From NCBI GenBank assembly GCA_950295325.1, contig OX485809.1, positions 28,706,001 through 28,770,000 of the forward strand: DNA of 64,000 bases. Direction: 5' to 3'. The notes beneath the pieces were generated by a model. It searched no databases. It had not been told where the DNA came from and was given only the letters and a program-made list of their open reading frames with translations. The position numbers were made by a program, and so were the translations under genes. The DNA is from Polytrichum commune. Lineage: Eukaryota > Streptophyta > Polytrichopsida > Polytrichales > Polytrichaceae. Positions 35,067 to 45,308 of this stretch are shown piece by piece; the first letter of the stretch is position 1; each line of letters opens with the position of its first letter.

Positions 35067-36373
35067 CTCGGGGGGGGCACTGGCGAAAAACGTAGGAACT
35101 ACGTGCGATAAAATATAGGGTCTTGCATAAAAATTTGGCGTAAAATTTGTAAATTATTAGATGTAGTATAGGGTGCTTTGGGATTGTGAAACATGATTAT
35201 ATGTAATATAGCATTTGACAAAACATGATTAAATTACCTAAGTGGTACATATAAAATAGCATGGAGAAAAAGCGATAGTTTCAAAAATTAAATACTTTGC
35301 CACCAAAATATGGCATGTTCTATATAGGAAGGGTTCAAAAGATAAGGGTGAAGGTTGGTACTAAGTGGGGCAATTGTTGGCAACCCATTGACTTGATGAA
35401 ACGTGCAGTCCAGAACGGAAATAGAGAAACACTCTTCCCAACTGCTATGGCTTACCTCCATTGGTTCAAAAAACAGTCGGGTCTCAACAAATATAAGTAT
35501 GTTGAGAGTGACTGTGTGTGGGTTGATGTGGATGCTATTATCTCAACTGTGTCTCTACTGTATGAATCAACTAGCAAAATCTACACCTTAGATGAGGTAG
35601 ATGCAAACTCGTTGAGTGAGTTCATTTCAAATAAAAAATAAAACCTGCTAAATTTGTACTATCTCACACATGTGGAGATATAATTTGGAAAAAGGGCTGA
35701 ATGATCATTAGTATACCTTGAAATCTGTAGTAGTCATTTCAGTTCAAGTACCCTCATATCTCCCACATGTGTAAATGGTAGCCTATCTAGTTTAGGTGGA
35801 TTTTTCTTGCATGGCGTGGGATTTTCCTCCAATGTGTAGGATTGGAAGATCAAGGCATCAATTGTAGGGATTCTGCAAACCTTGTAAATGTGACTTTGAG
35901 ACACATTTGGCTGGCCTGTTCCCTAAGACCTCAAGGTTTCTAACCGTGTTATCCAACACAACTTTTATTCGTTGGCTCGTGTTGCTTAATGACATGTAAT
36001 TGCAATCTTTTGTTGTTATTGTTTAGTGTTTTGCTTTGCCCGGACTTCAGTGTGACCCTGAACCCTAAACCCTAGTAAATGTTTGTTTCTCTTACTCTGT
36101 ACATGTGCTTCTAACAATAATTCTACTGTATCATACACTTTAAGGAATGGGGGCAATCAGGGGGAAAAAATACATATAAGTAATATAGGGTACCATAAAA
36201 TCAACCATCCAAGAATTTATAATTACCAATAGGGTGCAAATAATCACAACAATTTACCATTATTTCAAAAATTAGCATCCCTTATAATCCTTTCTCATAG
36301 GTAAATAGCCCCCATTTTAATAGGTCATTATCGCAGGTGTATGCAAAATATACAAGGGAGTGCCCCCCCCGAG
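35067..36373 (+). mobile_element. hAT-like element with G-tract ends, family G copy 1
   Basis: Both ends read CTC, eight G residues, then CACT: 15 identical positions in inverted orientation. A perfect 8-base duplication, tagagaag, flanks the element (35059-35066 and 36374-36381). An 8-bp duplication points to hAT-type integration, although the next base (c) also matches, so 9 bp cannot be excluded. The subterminal regions carry repeated 'tatagggt' words. The element contains the ORF at 35315-35641 and no transposase, so it is non-autonomous. Its sister is 58833-59181. Confidence 0.85.
35315..35641 (+). CDS. unknown protein inside the G-tract element
   Basis: An ATG-initiated 108-codon frame (open upstream to 35297 without an ATG). 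The peptide begins MFYIGRVQKIRVKVGTKWGN, has QPIDLM near residue 25 and WFKKQSG near residue 50, and ends with VDVDAIISTVSLLYEST then IYTLDEVD. I do not know the family. A similar order (FIGYIENL, PIDLM, CWYKK, then a 'dFEDM..hfvldchVM' strand pattern) occurs in the ORF at 63557-63850. It may be a host gene fragment captured by the transposon or an element-encoded accessory protein. It has no membrane segment or signal peptide. Expression is unknown. Confidence 0.45.
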   Translation: MFYIGRVQKIRVKVGTKWGNCWQPIDLMKRAVQNGNRETLFPTAMAYLHWFKKQSGLNKYKYVESDCVWVDVDAIISTVSLLYESTSKIYTLDEVDANSLSEFISNKK

Positions 36374-36389
36374 TAGAGAAGCAAATATT

Positions 36390-38040
36390 ATTGAAGTTAC
36401 ATGGAAGTTTGGAGGGTGGCAATATTGTAAATTGAGTTTTGGGATGGGGATTCTAAATGTGTCATCCAAATCAATTTAAAGCGATGCAATATGTGAGGTA
36501 TTTATGTATATGTCAATTTGGAGCTATGCAATATGTAAGGCATCCATGTTCATAGTATCACACTAAAGCTTCACACTAAAGTCAATGATGTTAAAAAATG
36601 TTGTTGAATCTCTACAATCCCGACAATAATGTTTCCCTCGACAATGACATACAGCAAACACAAGGTTTCCCACCTTGACTTTTTTTGGCTTAGACTATAG
36701 CCTCAAGCAATTTAACTTTGTTTCAATCCATCTACCCTCCCTTGAAGAGTATTTAGACTACTCAAACAATTTGTCACCATATCGTAGCATCCAACTTTGG
36801 TTCCTTAATTAATTAATTCAAGGCTACACACCTTACTTAGTTATCTCAAACTATGGCACAAACTCATAATTATATAAATCACCCACTCTCACACACAAGA
36901 CATCACTCACTTCAACCCAAATCATTTTCCCAGTAAAAACACCACGTACAACTACTCATTTTTCATGCATAATCTTTACTTAAAATCTAGACTTGTTCAA
37001 TTCTAAGGCTTCTCCATGTGTGCTCATTCTAGACTATGGTAATAAACATATTATCCAACATAGACTATTCATTTGTTCCCTCAGGAGTCAAACAATCATC
37101 TCAGATTAATTGCTACTAGACTCGAGCACAATTCAAAAGACTTTGCTCTATCCCCAAGGGGTGAACTCTTCATTGATTACGTATATGACATGTGTAGATC
37201 ACTATCAAATTAAACCCCTTATGTATGGGAATTCCATGGAAAAAAATAAATGCATATGTACTAATGGCAGGTTAGAAAATAAATTTAGCCATTCAAGCTT
37301 GATTTTGCATTGAATTTGATAAATTTTTTCACTACATATACAAAATATAATTATGACTAAAATAGGGCCTTACATATAAAATCCGCGTTCACTTTCCAAT
37401 CGATTTTTTTTTTCATTCATAGCATGTAACTCAACAATTGCACAATAACAATTGCACAATCTGGAGAGAGATACTCAAGGAAGTCTATGCTACCGGTATC
37501 CAAAAGTCTCTAATTTGTAAAAACCTAGAATCCAAATGCAAACCCTAACAAGAATGAACAAGGTACTCATTGAGGATTGTTACCATGTGACAACAATGGA
37601 TGAAAACATGAATTGGAAGAAACAACACATCTCTTGTCAAATTGTCCTCTAAACCTCAGGGCCCTATCCCTTGCGTATACTGTGTACGCTAATGCCTCAA
37701 ATAATACCCCTTCTTACACTCATATTAGTTTGTACGTGGTATGAAAAGCCCGGGGGGGTCACTCCCGTATTTTATAATCCTTCATGAGAACAAACATGGG
37801 GTCCACTTTCAAGTTGCGACCTACAAACTATAAAACATGTACTTGTAACAATCTCAAGTTGTATATCGACCTCCATGTTACAAATAAATCAATGTCCATT
37901 TACAAATTTATCATGTGTAGAAAAGTTTAAAAAGTAACATACCATAGGATTAGAAGAGTGGGGAATTATATTTAATTTACGAGGGCCCCACACTATGGAC
38001 GAGAACCACTAGATGACATCTCATGGATGTTGCTTGGTAG
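36390..38040. other. no supportable gene
   Basis: This AT-rich sequence has only short frames (for example 37110-37313) and no motif. The part near 37750 (cccgggggggtcactcccgt) and 37976-38022 resemble pieces of the inverted-repeat elements annotated elsewhere, so the interval is probably decayed MITE DNA. Confidence 0.35.
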
Positions 38041-38654
38041 TTGCCCGGGTACGCAACTCCCGTACTATATGGTCATGATTATAATCACTTATAATGCGTT
38101 TTAGTCCAATATTGAGTGATACAATTTATTTTAATGTAGGAAACCCTTGTAGCCCTTCTAACAAGGAATCCAAAAATGTAATTATATATAGGAAATGAAT
38201 ATATTTTGAAGCATATAATTGCATTAAAAATCTAATTATATGATTTTTTAATACATGTACCATAGGTCAAACTACCCAACTTTTTGGACTTTTTAATAAA
38301 ATTTTAACATTGTGAATGACTTATAATTTTAATGGGAGGCAACTATTCATGGCTTATAATTTTAATGGGAGGCAAATATTTGTGGCTTATAATTCTAATT
38401 GGAGGCAAATATTCGTGTGGATTTTTTTAAATTATGTATAGGCAACTTACTGGTCTAACTGTTGGGATAGAAAACTAATGATTTGTGTTAGGATACAGTT
38501 GAGGTATATATTTTTAAGACCATATACATCATATGGTGCCCTGACTACTTAAGGGTATCATGGGGTATTTCAAAATATCATGGGTTCCCGGTGTAGGGTT
38601 AGGGCTTAAGGTTTGAGGCTTCTATATATTCGCTTTGAAGCTTTTGTGTTCAAT

Positions 38655-38740
38655 TTTGGAGCCTTTGTGTCTTTGCTTTGGAGTGTGCGGCTTTGCTTTG
38701 GAGCCTTTGTGTCGTCGCTTTGGAGTGTGCTTGTGCTCAT
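38655..38740. repeat. 42-bp tandem repeat in family M copy B
   Basis: 'gagcctttgtgtc' recurs at about 38659 and 38701, with 'gctttggagtgtgc' in each unit. It lies directly upstream of the ATG of the AT-hook ORF and may be part of its leader or N-terminal coding region. Confidence 0.7.
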
Positions 38741-38772
38741 TTGGGAGGGTCATCCTTGGCTTAAACAAACAC

Positions 38773-38967
38773 ATGGATTGTGAGGTGAAGAGTAGAGGCT
38801 CATGTAGTGGAGGTAGAGATAGGGAGAAGGAATATGTTACACCTGTAATTGCCACAACTCCTTCCAAAAGAGGGAGACCTCGAAAGGACCCTCTATCATT
38901 TGTGAATACTAATCCGACATCTACATTGAATACCCCTCTTAGACGCTCTACAAGGTTAAAAAATTAG
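38773..38967 (+). CDS. small AT-hook-like protein encoded in family M copy B
   Basis: A 64-codon ATG frame, open upstream to 38635 without another ATG. It is basic, with TPSKRGRPRKDP near residues 29-40, a canonical AT-hook core (RGRPRK) that binds the minor groove of AT-rich DNA, and ends RRSTRLKN, a short basic tail. No catalytic domain is present. As it lies in the only copy of this TIR family with an extended interior, it may be an element-encoded DNA-binding protein or a captured host fragment. The region upstream of the ATG may be an additional N-terminal coding part or an exon. Function is inferred from the motif only. Confidence 0.5.
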   Translation: MDCEVKSRGSCSGGRDREKEYVTPVIATTPSKRGRPRKDPLSFVNTNPTSTLNTPLRRSTRLKN

Positions 38968-39654
38968 GTGTTTCAATTGTTTATATACGTTGGAGTTTTT
39001 TTTAATAAATATGCAACCCAACTTTTTTTTCATCTCATTTTATTTAATTTGGTCTTCACCCAAATTTTTGATCATTTTAATTTGATATAATTTGATATAA
39101 TTTTTACAAAAGCCGTCCTCTAAGCCGTTTTTAATACGATGCCCCCTGCGTATAATATGGGAGTTGCGTACCTGGGGGTAGTTGGATGTTATTGTTTGGG
39201 TTAGATGCAGGAAGGGCTCCCAAAGGGTTTGCACATTTTGTTTGGCTTTGTGAGTTCCCAGTTAGGGTTTGTGAGAGCTCCTCGAAGATCTCATGAATGT
39301 GCAAACTCCCACCATGATCTTGAGAACTTGGCAAATGTTGATAATTGATTATTGAAGGTTGGATAGTAAGCTCACATGCATAGTTGCACTCCTAAGGAGC
39401 GTCCATCCCGAACTTCATTTTTGCTTGCTTGGTATATGGGTAGGGTTTAAGGTTTTGAATTCTTGTTGTGATATCTCATTTTTTTTTTGGGAGCATTGTC
39501 AATGCAAAGGGATGATGTCAACAAAAGGTATTTGTGTGAGTGATACAATGACAATCATCAAACCCTTTTGACAATGAATGAAAATAACATTGATGTTGTT
39601 TATTTTTTTGCACTAATGTGGAAGCATGTTCTTCCTTGTCCTCATCTCATTTTA

Positions 39655-40350
39655 TGTCAGGCACCTCTTCATGAGGAGTGCCCACGACACCATGGACACA
39701 AAGGGGACCCCGGAGTGACGCCCGGGACTTGTGGCGCCATAGGTGAGAGGGCCCAAGTGATCCTAGTGTGGGTGAGGGCCTGGGCATTGGGAATACCTAC
39801 CACTCATGGAGTCTAGAAGTCACAAGGGTAAGGCCATAAGCATTGAGTAGCTTACGGTGCTTGAATTCTAGAATGCTGAAAACTCCCCAATCGGAGTTGT
39901 GAGCTAGGAGATATGGCCATTTGAGTGGGGCAATGCCTAGGGACATTGCCCTACACTCTAGGGGATAGCAGTGACCTGGGAGTGGCGCCCAAGATTGCTA
40001 AGGTTAGAATAACCATAACTTTTGCAATACTTGCGCTTGCTCGAATGGGGCAAGTGAGGAGTCTATCGGCATCTACACAAAGAGTAAATGTTGATGGAGT
40101 GGTTGCTCAATAGAATCAGAGAACACACAATGAAGTTATGGAGGTTTGAAGCTGCTCGGGGACTCCAACCCCAATGGATAAGGGAAATTGTCTACCTGGC
40201 CCCAACTCTTAGGAGAAGGACAAAAGGTTAGTACTTGACGGTGGGGTAGGGCCCCTGCCCAAAATCCTAGAGGTTTATATGGTGAGGCGGACGTTGCCAA
40301 CCGATCCTACCCAAGGCAAAATGACATCGCCTCCACAAACGTTGGTCCAA
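39655..40350 (+). repeat. GC-rich dispersed repeat R2, inverted copy
   Basis: The block matches the reverse complement of 21890-22590: 'catgaggagtgcccac', 'gtgagggcc', 'gagctaggagatatggccat', then 'gacggtggggtaggg' and 'tatatggtgaggc' in the same order. It ends just before the reading frame at 40364. The ORFs at 39568-40113 follow the repeat and are not genes. Confidence 0.7.
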
Positions 40351-41117
40351 CGTGAGGGCATAGTTGCCAAGTATGCATGTGCAAGATGAAGATTATGATG
40401 ATGAAAAAATTGAGTCGAACACTCATGGTTTTCCATCCTTTACCAACGAGGTTAACCCACTTCTAACTCCTCAATCCTCTAACCCTGCTCCTTTGTTTGG
40501 AGACCCGATGACCATTTTATCTCTTGTCCCTCTGAGTGTCCAAGCCTCCAACTCCCCCAATCACTTGGATGTGATGTACTTGGAGTTTTGCCTCTCGGCT
40601 AAGAGGAGGTCTATTGATGTGCGTTTTGATGCATTTGGATTGCAATTGGTAAACTTACTGGCTTTCTCCAGCAAGTAGTCCCTTTCATCTCAGACGTGCG
40701 GGTAGGGGTGTTTTTTCACAAGGTCCCTAACATGTCTAGGGACATGTTCATAAAAAAAAACATTTCCAGTGGACGGGTTCTTAGAAAATGAACCGGTTTT
40801 GGGACGTGTCAAATTCACTTTGGACGGGTTCTAAAAATAACATTTTTAAAATTAAAAAAATGGTACAAATATCAATTACGTTATGTCATATATGACATGT
40901 GAATATAAGCATAATGCAATTAAACCACTAATATCCAATCAAACTATCAATCTTTAAGTGCTTGATTCACCTGCATACATTAATTCATCAACCACAAAAT
41001 TTAGAACCTTTTTAACATAATGTCAAATATTACAATTGAAGGTAAACTTAGTAATTGAATAAGACTTAGTATATATAAACATGTTAAAAAGTTTCAAAAT
41101 AAAGAGCTACTTACCCT

Positions 41118-41642
41118 TCAAAGAAGTGGATGAATTCTCCTATCCTTCATGTTTCTCCAAACAAGCATCACTACATTCCAATCGATGTTTTCAACTGGAA
41201 TATTTGCACATGAAATGCGCATCAAAGCATCCAAAGTTTCCAACTTCAAACAGGTACATAGATGACTTTTGATTAGGTTTTGTTTAGAAAAACCCCTCTC
41301 ACATATTGCAGTGCTCACTGGAATCACCATAACTCTCCTCCACAAGTTACTCAAACCAGGCCAATTGATTGACCACTCTGGAGTGGTACATGCAAACTCC
41401 CAAGCTTCAAATAAAGACTTATTTGGGATCATCTCTCTCATGGTCTCCACCATCTCCAAACACTCACCCCGACATCGATCTTGTTCTTCTTCAGAAGTTT
41501 GAAACTTCACAAACAACCTTTCCAACCACTCTTCAGTAATACGAGTTCTCTCATCATCATTTGCTGGATAGAGATTGGGACTAAAGAGCTTGCATGCATT
41601 GAAGATGCCTAAGTCTGGAAACATGTTATTCAATTGCTGCAT
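41118..41642 (-). pseudogene. hAT transposase C-terminal dimerisation domain
   Basis: The minus-strand frame (open 41118-41675; first Met codon at 41642) encodes about 174 residues. A helical acidic region (NDDERTRITEEWLERLFVKF) is followed by the hAT dimerisation signature PVSTAICERGFSKQNLIKSH, then LDALMRISCANIPVENIDW and a terminal WRNMKDRR. This is the conserved end of hAT transposases, needed for multimerisation. The BED finger and catalytic core are missing, and the 2.1-kb element has no room for them. A splice acceptor-like tttcatgcag lies just upstream, so this may be the last exon of the parent gene. Confidence 0.85.
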
Positions 41643-42202
41643 GAAATGAGATATGGAGCTTTGGTTCGAGTGCAATCTTGAACTTGCAGGACTAAAGTAG
41701 GGAAGTCAAGTGTGCAAGGGGTTTAGGGTGGCACAGTTTGAATTTTTATATGTTGGATGGAGAAGAGGTGTCCTCATATGTGATAATTTTTCCGTCTCTC
41801 TAAACTTGCAGACCTTGGAACATCGGACTTGAAAGTGTCACAATTTCTTCATCGGAATCATGATGGGGCTTGAGACTTGAACCTGCAAAATCAATCCAAC
41901 TAATAAATAGACAACGCTTGCACTATCCTTGCAAAGACAACGCTTCCACCATCTTAGGCACATGTAAGGCTCAAATATCTACTCATACATTGACCCAACA
42001 ACTTACAAGCTCAACCCTGCAATTTGCTAGGGTTTAACTCGAATTGACAAAAATTTCCTGCACAACCCTCGAATCTGCACTCAACCCACAACAAAAGAGA
42101 GGAATAAGACTCTCAAGATTTAGGATGCTAATGAATCAAACATATGCAACTGAAAGCTAAAGCAACTGAGAGACCGGTGAGAGATAACTTGATTGCAGTC
42201 AT

Positions 42203-42429
42203 CAAATGAACCGGTTGAGTTTGAGAAAACACCTGTTGAAGTTCAAGATTGCAGGAGAATATTGTTCCAGCGGCACTCTTCAACTTCTTGAATTCGAGTT
42301 AGTTTCAAATGAACCGGTTGAGTTTGAGAAAACACCTGTTGAAGTTCAAGATTGCAGGAGGAGATTGTTCCAGCGGCACTCTCCAACTTCTTGAATTCGA
42401 GTTAGTTTCAAATGAACCGGTTGAGTTTG
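42203..42429. repeat. 103-bp tandem repeat inside the hAT element
   Basis: Two full units (42203-42305, 42306-42408) and 21 bases of a third start with caaatgaaccggttgagttt. The period is exactly 103 and the full units differ at only a few positions, so the duplication is recent relative to the surroundings. A related 62-bp segment occurs at 5654. Confidence 0.95.
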
Positions 42430-43098
42430 AGTGACTGAGTTTGAGTGATTGAGTCTAGTTCAATTTCTCTAAACTAGTATGTGGACAAACAGACAAAATG
42501 GGGTAATGGCAGGCTGGCAAATTGGTAATTATAATAGAAAAAGCAGAAATGAACAAAGATAGTAAGATACTATTGTTTCCAAGTGGCAAGTGCACCAATC
42601 ACATGCCGACATCTTTCGGGTTATCTTTATCTATTTGTTTTTTCCTTTAACCTTTTCATGGACGGGTTGGTTTAGAAATTACCGGTTTTGGGACGGGTTG
42701 TTTTTTCTTCAACCTTTCCATGGATGGGTTGGTTTTGAAATTACCGGTTTTGGGACGGGTTGCAAATTTTTTTGCCTTTCAATTCAAGGTTTTGGGACGT
42801 GGACGGGTAAAAACTTAGTGAAAAAACAGCCCTGCGTGCGGGAGTTAATCATTGATAACAATATTCCCATAGTGCACTCAAGCCAACCGCCATCGTTCCA
42901 AAGGCTACCAATACCGAGTGCTCCAACACCATTAGTGAGTGTTTTGCTTGTATGATTTTGACGTATTTCTAGTATTTTGCTTGTTTGCTTGAACTTTGAC
43001 TGAGTGTTATCCTAGGTGTTCGATCCAAGACTTGGAAGAGGAAAATATGAATTCGAAGTTTTGCAGTGCCTGGAGACATAGATTGCTTTCGCCATCAA

Positions 43099-43245
43099 GA
43101 GAAGCATTGCACGTCTAGTGCGTGTTTGTCTTGTTTGATGGGAAAGTCTAGACCATTATAACTAATTCCTTTCCTCACAATTGAGAGAAACATTGCATGT
43201 TTCAAGTGCGTGTTTTTCCTATTCAAAGGCAAAGTCTAAACCATT
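43099..43245. repeat. 86-bp direct duplication
   Basis: 'gagaagcattgcacgt..agtgcgtgttt' starts at 43099 and 'gagaaacattgcatgt..agtgcgtgttt' at 43185, each ending in 'aaagtcta.accattata'. It overlaps the end of the decayed frame described at 40364-43120. From 43250 to 44350 I find no gene; the ORFs at 43709-44017 are open on both strands and lack motifs. Confidence 0.75.
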
Positions 43246-44349
43246 ATAGTTTAGGGACCACAAACATGTATGTAATGGAAGAACCTCATTTTTATTATTC
43301 AAATGGAAAATTGATATTTTGTTGTGTCAATGTGTTGGAAAAATATTTGCAAATGTTGTTGGTTTAAAATGTAAATTTTTGTAATGTTATGTTTTTTGCA
43401 CAATTTTGTTGTATGTTGTTACACTAGGATGTGAACACTTCATGTTATGAAACACTACATGTGATTGGACGACTCAAAGAGTAGTTTCTCTCGATCAAGA
43501 GAGTCCACCCCCTTCAAATGAAAAAATACTAGCACAACTCACTTTAAAAATGCAGTTAACATTTCATTATTTCTTCTAACTTTTATTGGGTATAAATTTG
43601 TCCAATTTCAACTTTGATACAAGACAAAGGGTTTTGTGAGGTTTGAAACCTATGTTTATGATAGGAGTTGAAAACGGATGGTTTTGAACAAACAAGAAGG
43701 GACCAACCTTGAAACCTAGCTCCTCAAGATTAGACACATGTCAAAGCCAAACTTCTTTAACCTTAGTCCACTTAACTCCATTTCAAAACCGGTGTTTTTG
43801 GATTTTTGTAGCCTTCCCTTCAAGTGTACCACACCACCCTGCTTGTAGAAGAAAGCCAAAGCAACCAAAAACCATCCGCCAAGGAAAACCCACCAAACCA
43901 CCAACAAGTACAAAAACCAAGAAAGAGACCTACAAGAGCCACCCAATGTCGATGAATCTTCCAACTCCACGTGATTGTCTCTCACAACAACCTATTGCTA
44001 AGTTCATCGTTTTCTAAGTTATGTATGAATGTTTGTTGGTGACCCAGCAACAACTAGTCGGGTGAGGAGAATGAGAGTGCAAATTGAATGTGAGCTATAC
44101 GAGGGATGATATGTGAATGTCTTAATGCCTCATTGTCTTGATGGTCATCGAGTGTCAAAGCATTTTGATATTCGTTTTGATCTTCAACTTATCTGTCGAT
44201 TTCGATGGGCCTACCGCCTCACCTCATGTGTTTGAAGCCCTACAACAACGTAATGATATGAGATTCGGTGCCAAAAACATTGTGTCGACCACATCTAATT
44301 CTACAATGATCACTACGGTTTATTAAGGCATCTCACCCTTCATGATGCC

Positions 44350-45308
44350 AAACCTTGACACAGTCATGGCAACGGAGGGACTGGAATGGACGTGAACCTA
44401 AATCGAGGGTGTCGATGTGGACGGGGAATGGGGCGGGTGGGTCCGCTTAGATCACGTGCGCATGGGGTGGACCTTCTTGGAGAATCAGCCCACCTCCAGG
44501 GTGAAGAAACAGAGCATCAGGAACATGAACACGGACATTGTAGGGTTGGCTTGGGTGAATCTGGAGAGAGTGAGTCGGCGGCTCTTCCCTCAAGAAGCCG
44601 TGCGATGAGATAAGTTGTTGTTTGGGCATTCGAGAGGGGTTGGTTATTGAAGGCCAGTAGGCAATTAGGACTGGAAGATGTGTTGGTCATGGTTTCACGG
44701 AAGTGGGTAACCTCCGCTCCTCCTCCCCTAGTCTTGAATCCATTTTCGCTCTGGTGAGCAACACATAGGGTATGTCTGAGGCTGATGACGGGAAGATCAA
44801 TGATCTCCTGGACTGCACAGAGCATTCGAGAAGAGAAGATGAGGACTTGAGGATGATGTCTAGTTTAGCTCCTTCAAGGCAGCGACTACTGTGGCTCGTG
44901 AAAGGGAGGCCCCCATTTCGTGACTGCGGGGTTTGGAGGAAACACATATTACAAAAGCTCAGCTGCTTCAAACAACCTGCTAACAGATGAGTCAGCATAT
45001 GAATCAGATCTCTACGTATGACAAGTTAGTCATAGTCTGCTTCAGGAACCAAATAAAGTTGACACCTGCTGCTGCTGCTGCTGCTGCTTCTGACGGCTTC
45101 TCAACAATTTCCATCCTGGAGGGCCCAATATCGCCAGAACAAGTGAGTTCGATCCACCTTCAAAGAGGTCCGTGAATCGACTTTGCAGTGATCTTGCCGT
45201 CGGACCGGATCTCCGTTTGGTAGAAACAGTATGTCCGGGGTATTCACTAAGTGACATTTTGATCTAAAACTTTCCTTGAGCAATACAGATTGATCAGGTG
45301 TGCTGGCC
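44350..45308 (+). promoter_or_regulatory. probable promoter and 5' leader of the GRAS gene
   Basis: The composition becomes GC-richer about 950 bases before the GRAS start codon, and short frames on both strands have no domain, which fits a leader plus promoter. A GCT triplet repeat lies at 45066-45088. A possible 5' UTR intron runs from gtgagt at 45143 to tacag at 45288, 146 bases, ending 20 bases before the ATG. The exact transcription start cannot be read from the sequence. Confidence 0.35.
45066..45088. repeat. (GCT)n microsatellite
   Basis: About seven GCT triplets in the presumed leader of the GRAS gene. They lie within the upstream region and do not encode part of the protein. Confidence 0.9.

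Larger units (their letters stand above)
38044..39178 (+). mobile_element. 6-bp-TSD TIR element, family M copy B (longest copy)
   Basis: The left end is CCCGGGTACGCAACTCCCGT; the right end reverse-complemented is CCCCCAGGTACGCAACTCCC. A perfect 6-base duplication, tagttg, flanks it (38038-38043 and 39179-39184). The outer 350 or so bases on each side match copies A and C, but copy B alone has about 600 extra internal bases carrying a TATA-like tctatatatt (38621-38630), a 42-bp tandem repeat and an AT-hook ORF. Copies A and C therefore look like internal deletion derivatives. It is in reverse orientation relative to copy C. Confidence 0.88.
40703..42834 (-). mobile_element. hAT transposon, internally deleted, fully delimited
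   Basis: The termini TAGGGGTGTTTTTTCAC (40703-40719) and, reverse-complemented, CAGGGCTGTTTTTTCAC (42818-42834) match at 15 of 17 positions. They are flanked by a perfect 8-base duplication, cgtgcggg (40695-40702, 42835-42842). Subterminal 'gacgggtt' and 'accggttttgggacg' words recur at both ends (40770-40830, 42655-42800). The element is 2132 bp and codes only for the C-terminal part of a transposase on the minus strand, so it is non-autonomous. It also contains a 103-bp tandem repeat. Confidence 0.93.
40364..43120 (+). pseudogene. older reading frame interrupted by a hAT insertion
   Basis: A polar, acidic frame (40364-40678) shifts by one base near 40655 and then reads TGFLQQVVPFISDV up to the hAT left end. 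Skipping the element and one 8-bp duplication, the same frame continues RELIIDNNIPIVHSSQPPSF to about 42922. A plausible donor, gtgagt, follows at 42932; after an acceptor-like tcctag near 43016 comes VFDPRLGRGKYEFEVLQCLE, which resembles the late part of plant receptor-like kinase domains. The family is uncertain. The gene is dead: frameshift, stop codons and transposon insertion. Confidence 0.4.

Noticed and set aside
43709-44017. 102-codon frame rich in Lys, Pro and Thr
   Set aside because: The reverse strand is equally open across it and no motif is present.
45300-45308. Upstream start of the GRAS frame at 45300
   Set aside because: The codon is GTG; the first ATG is at 45309, which suits a eukaryotic nuclear gene.
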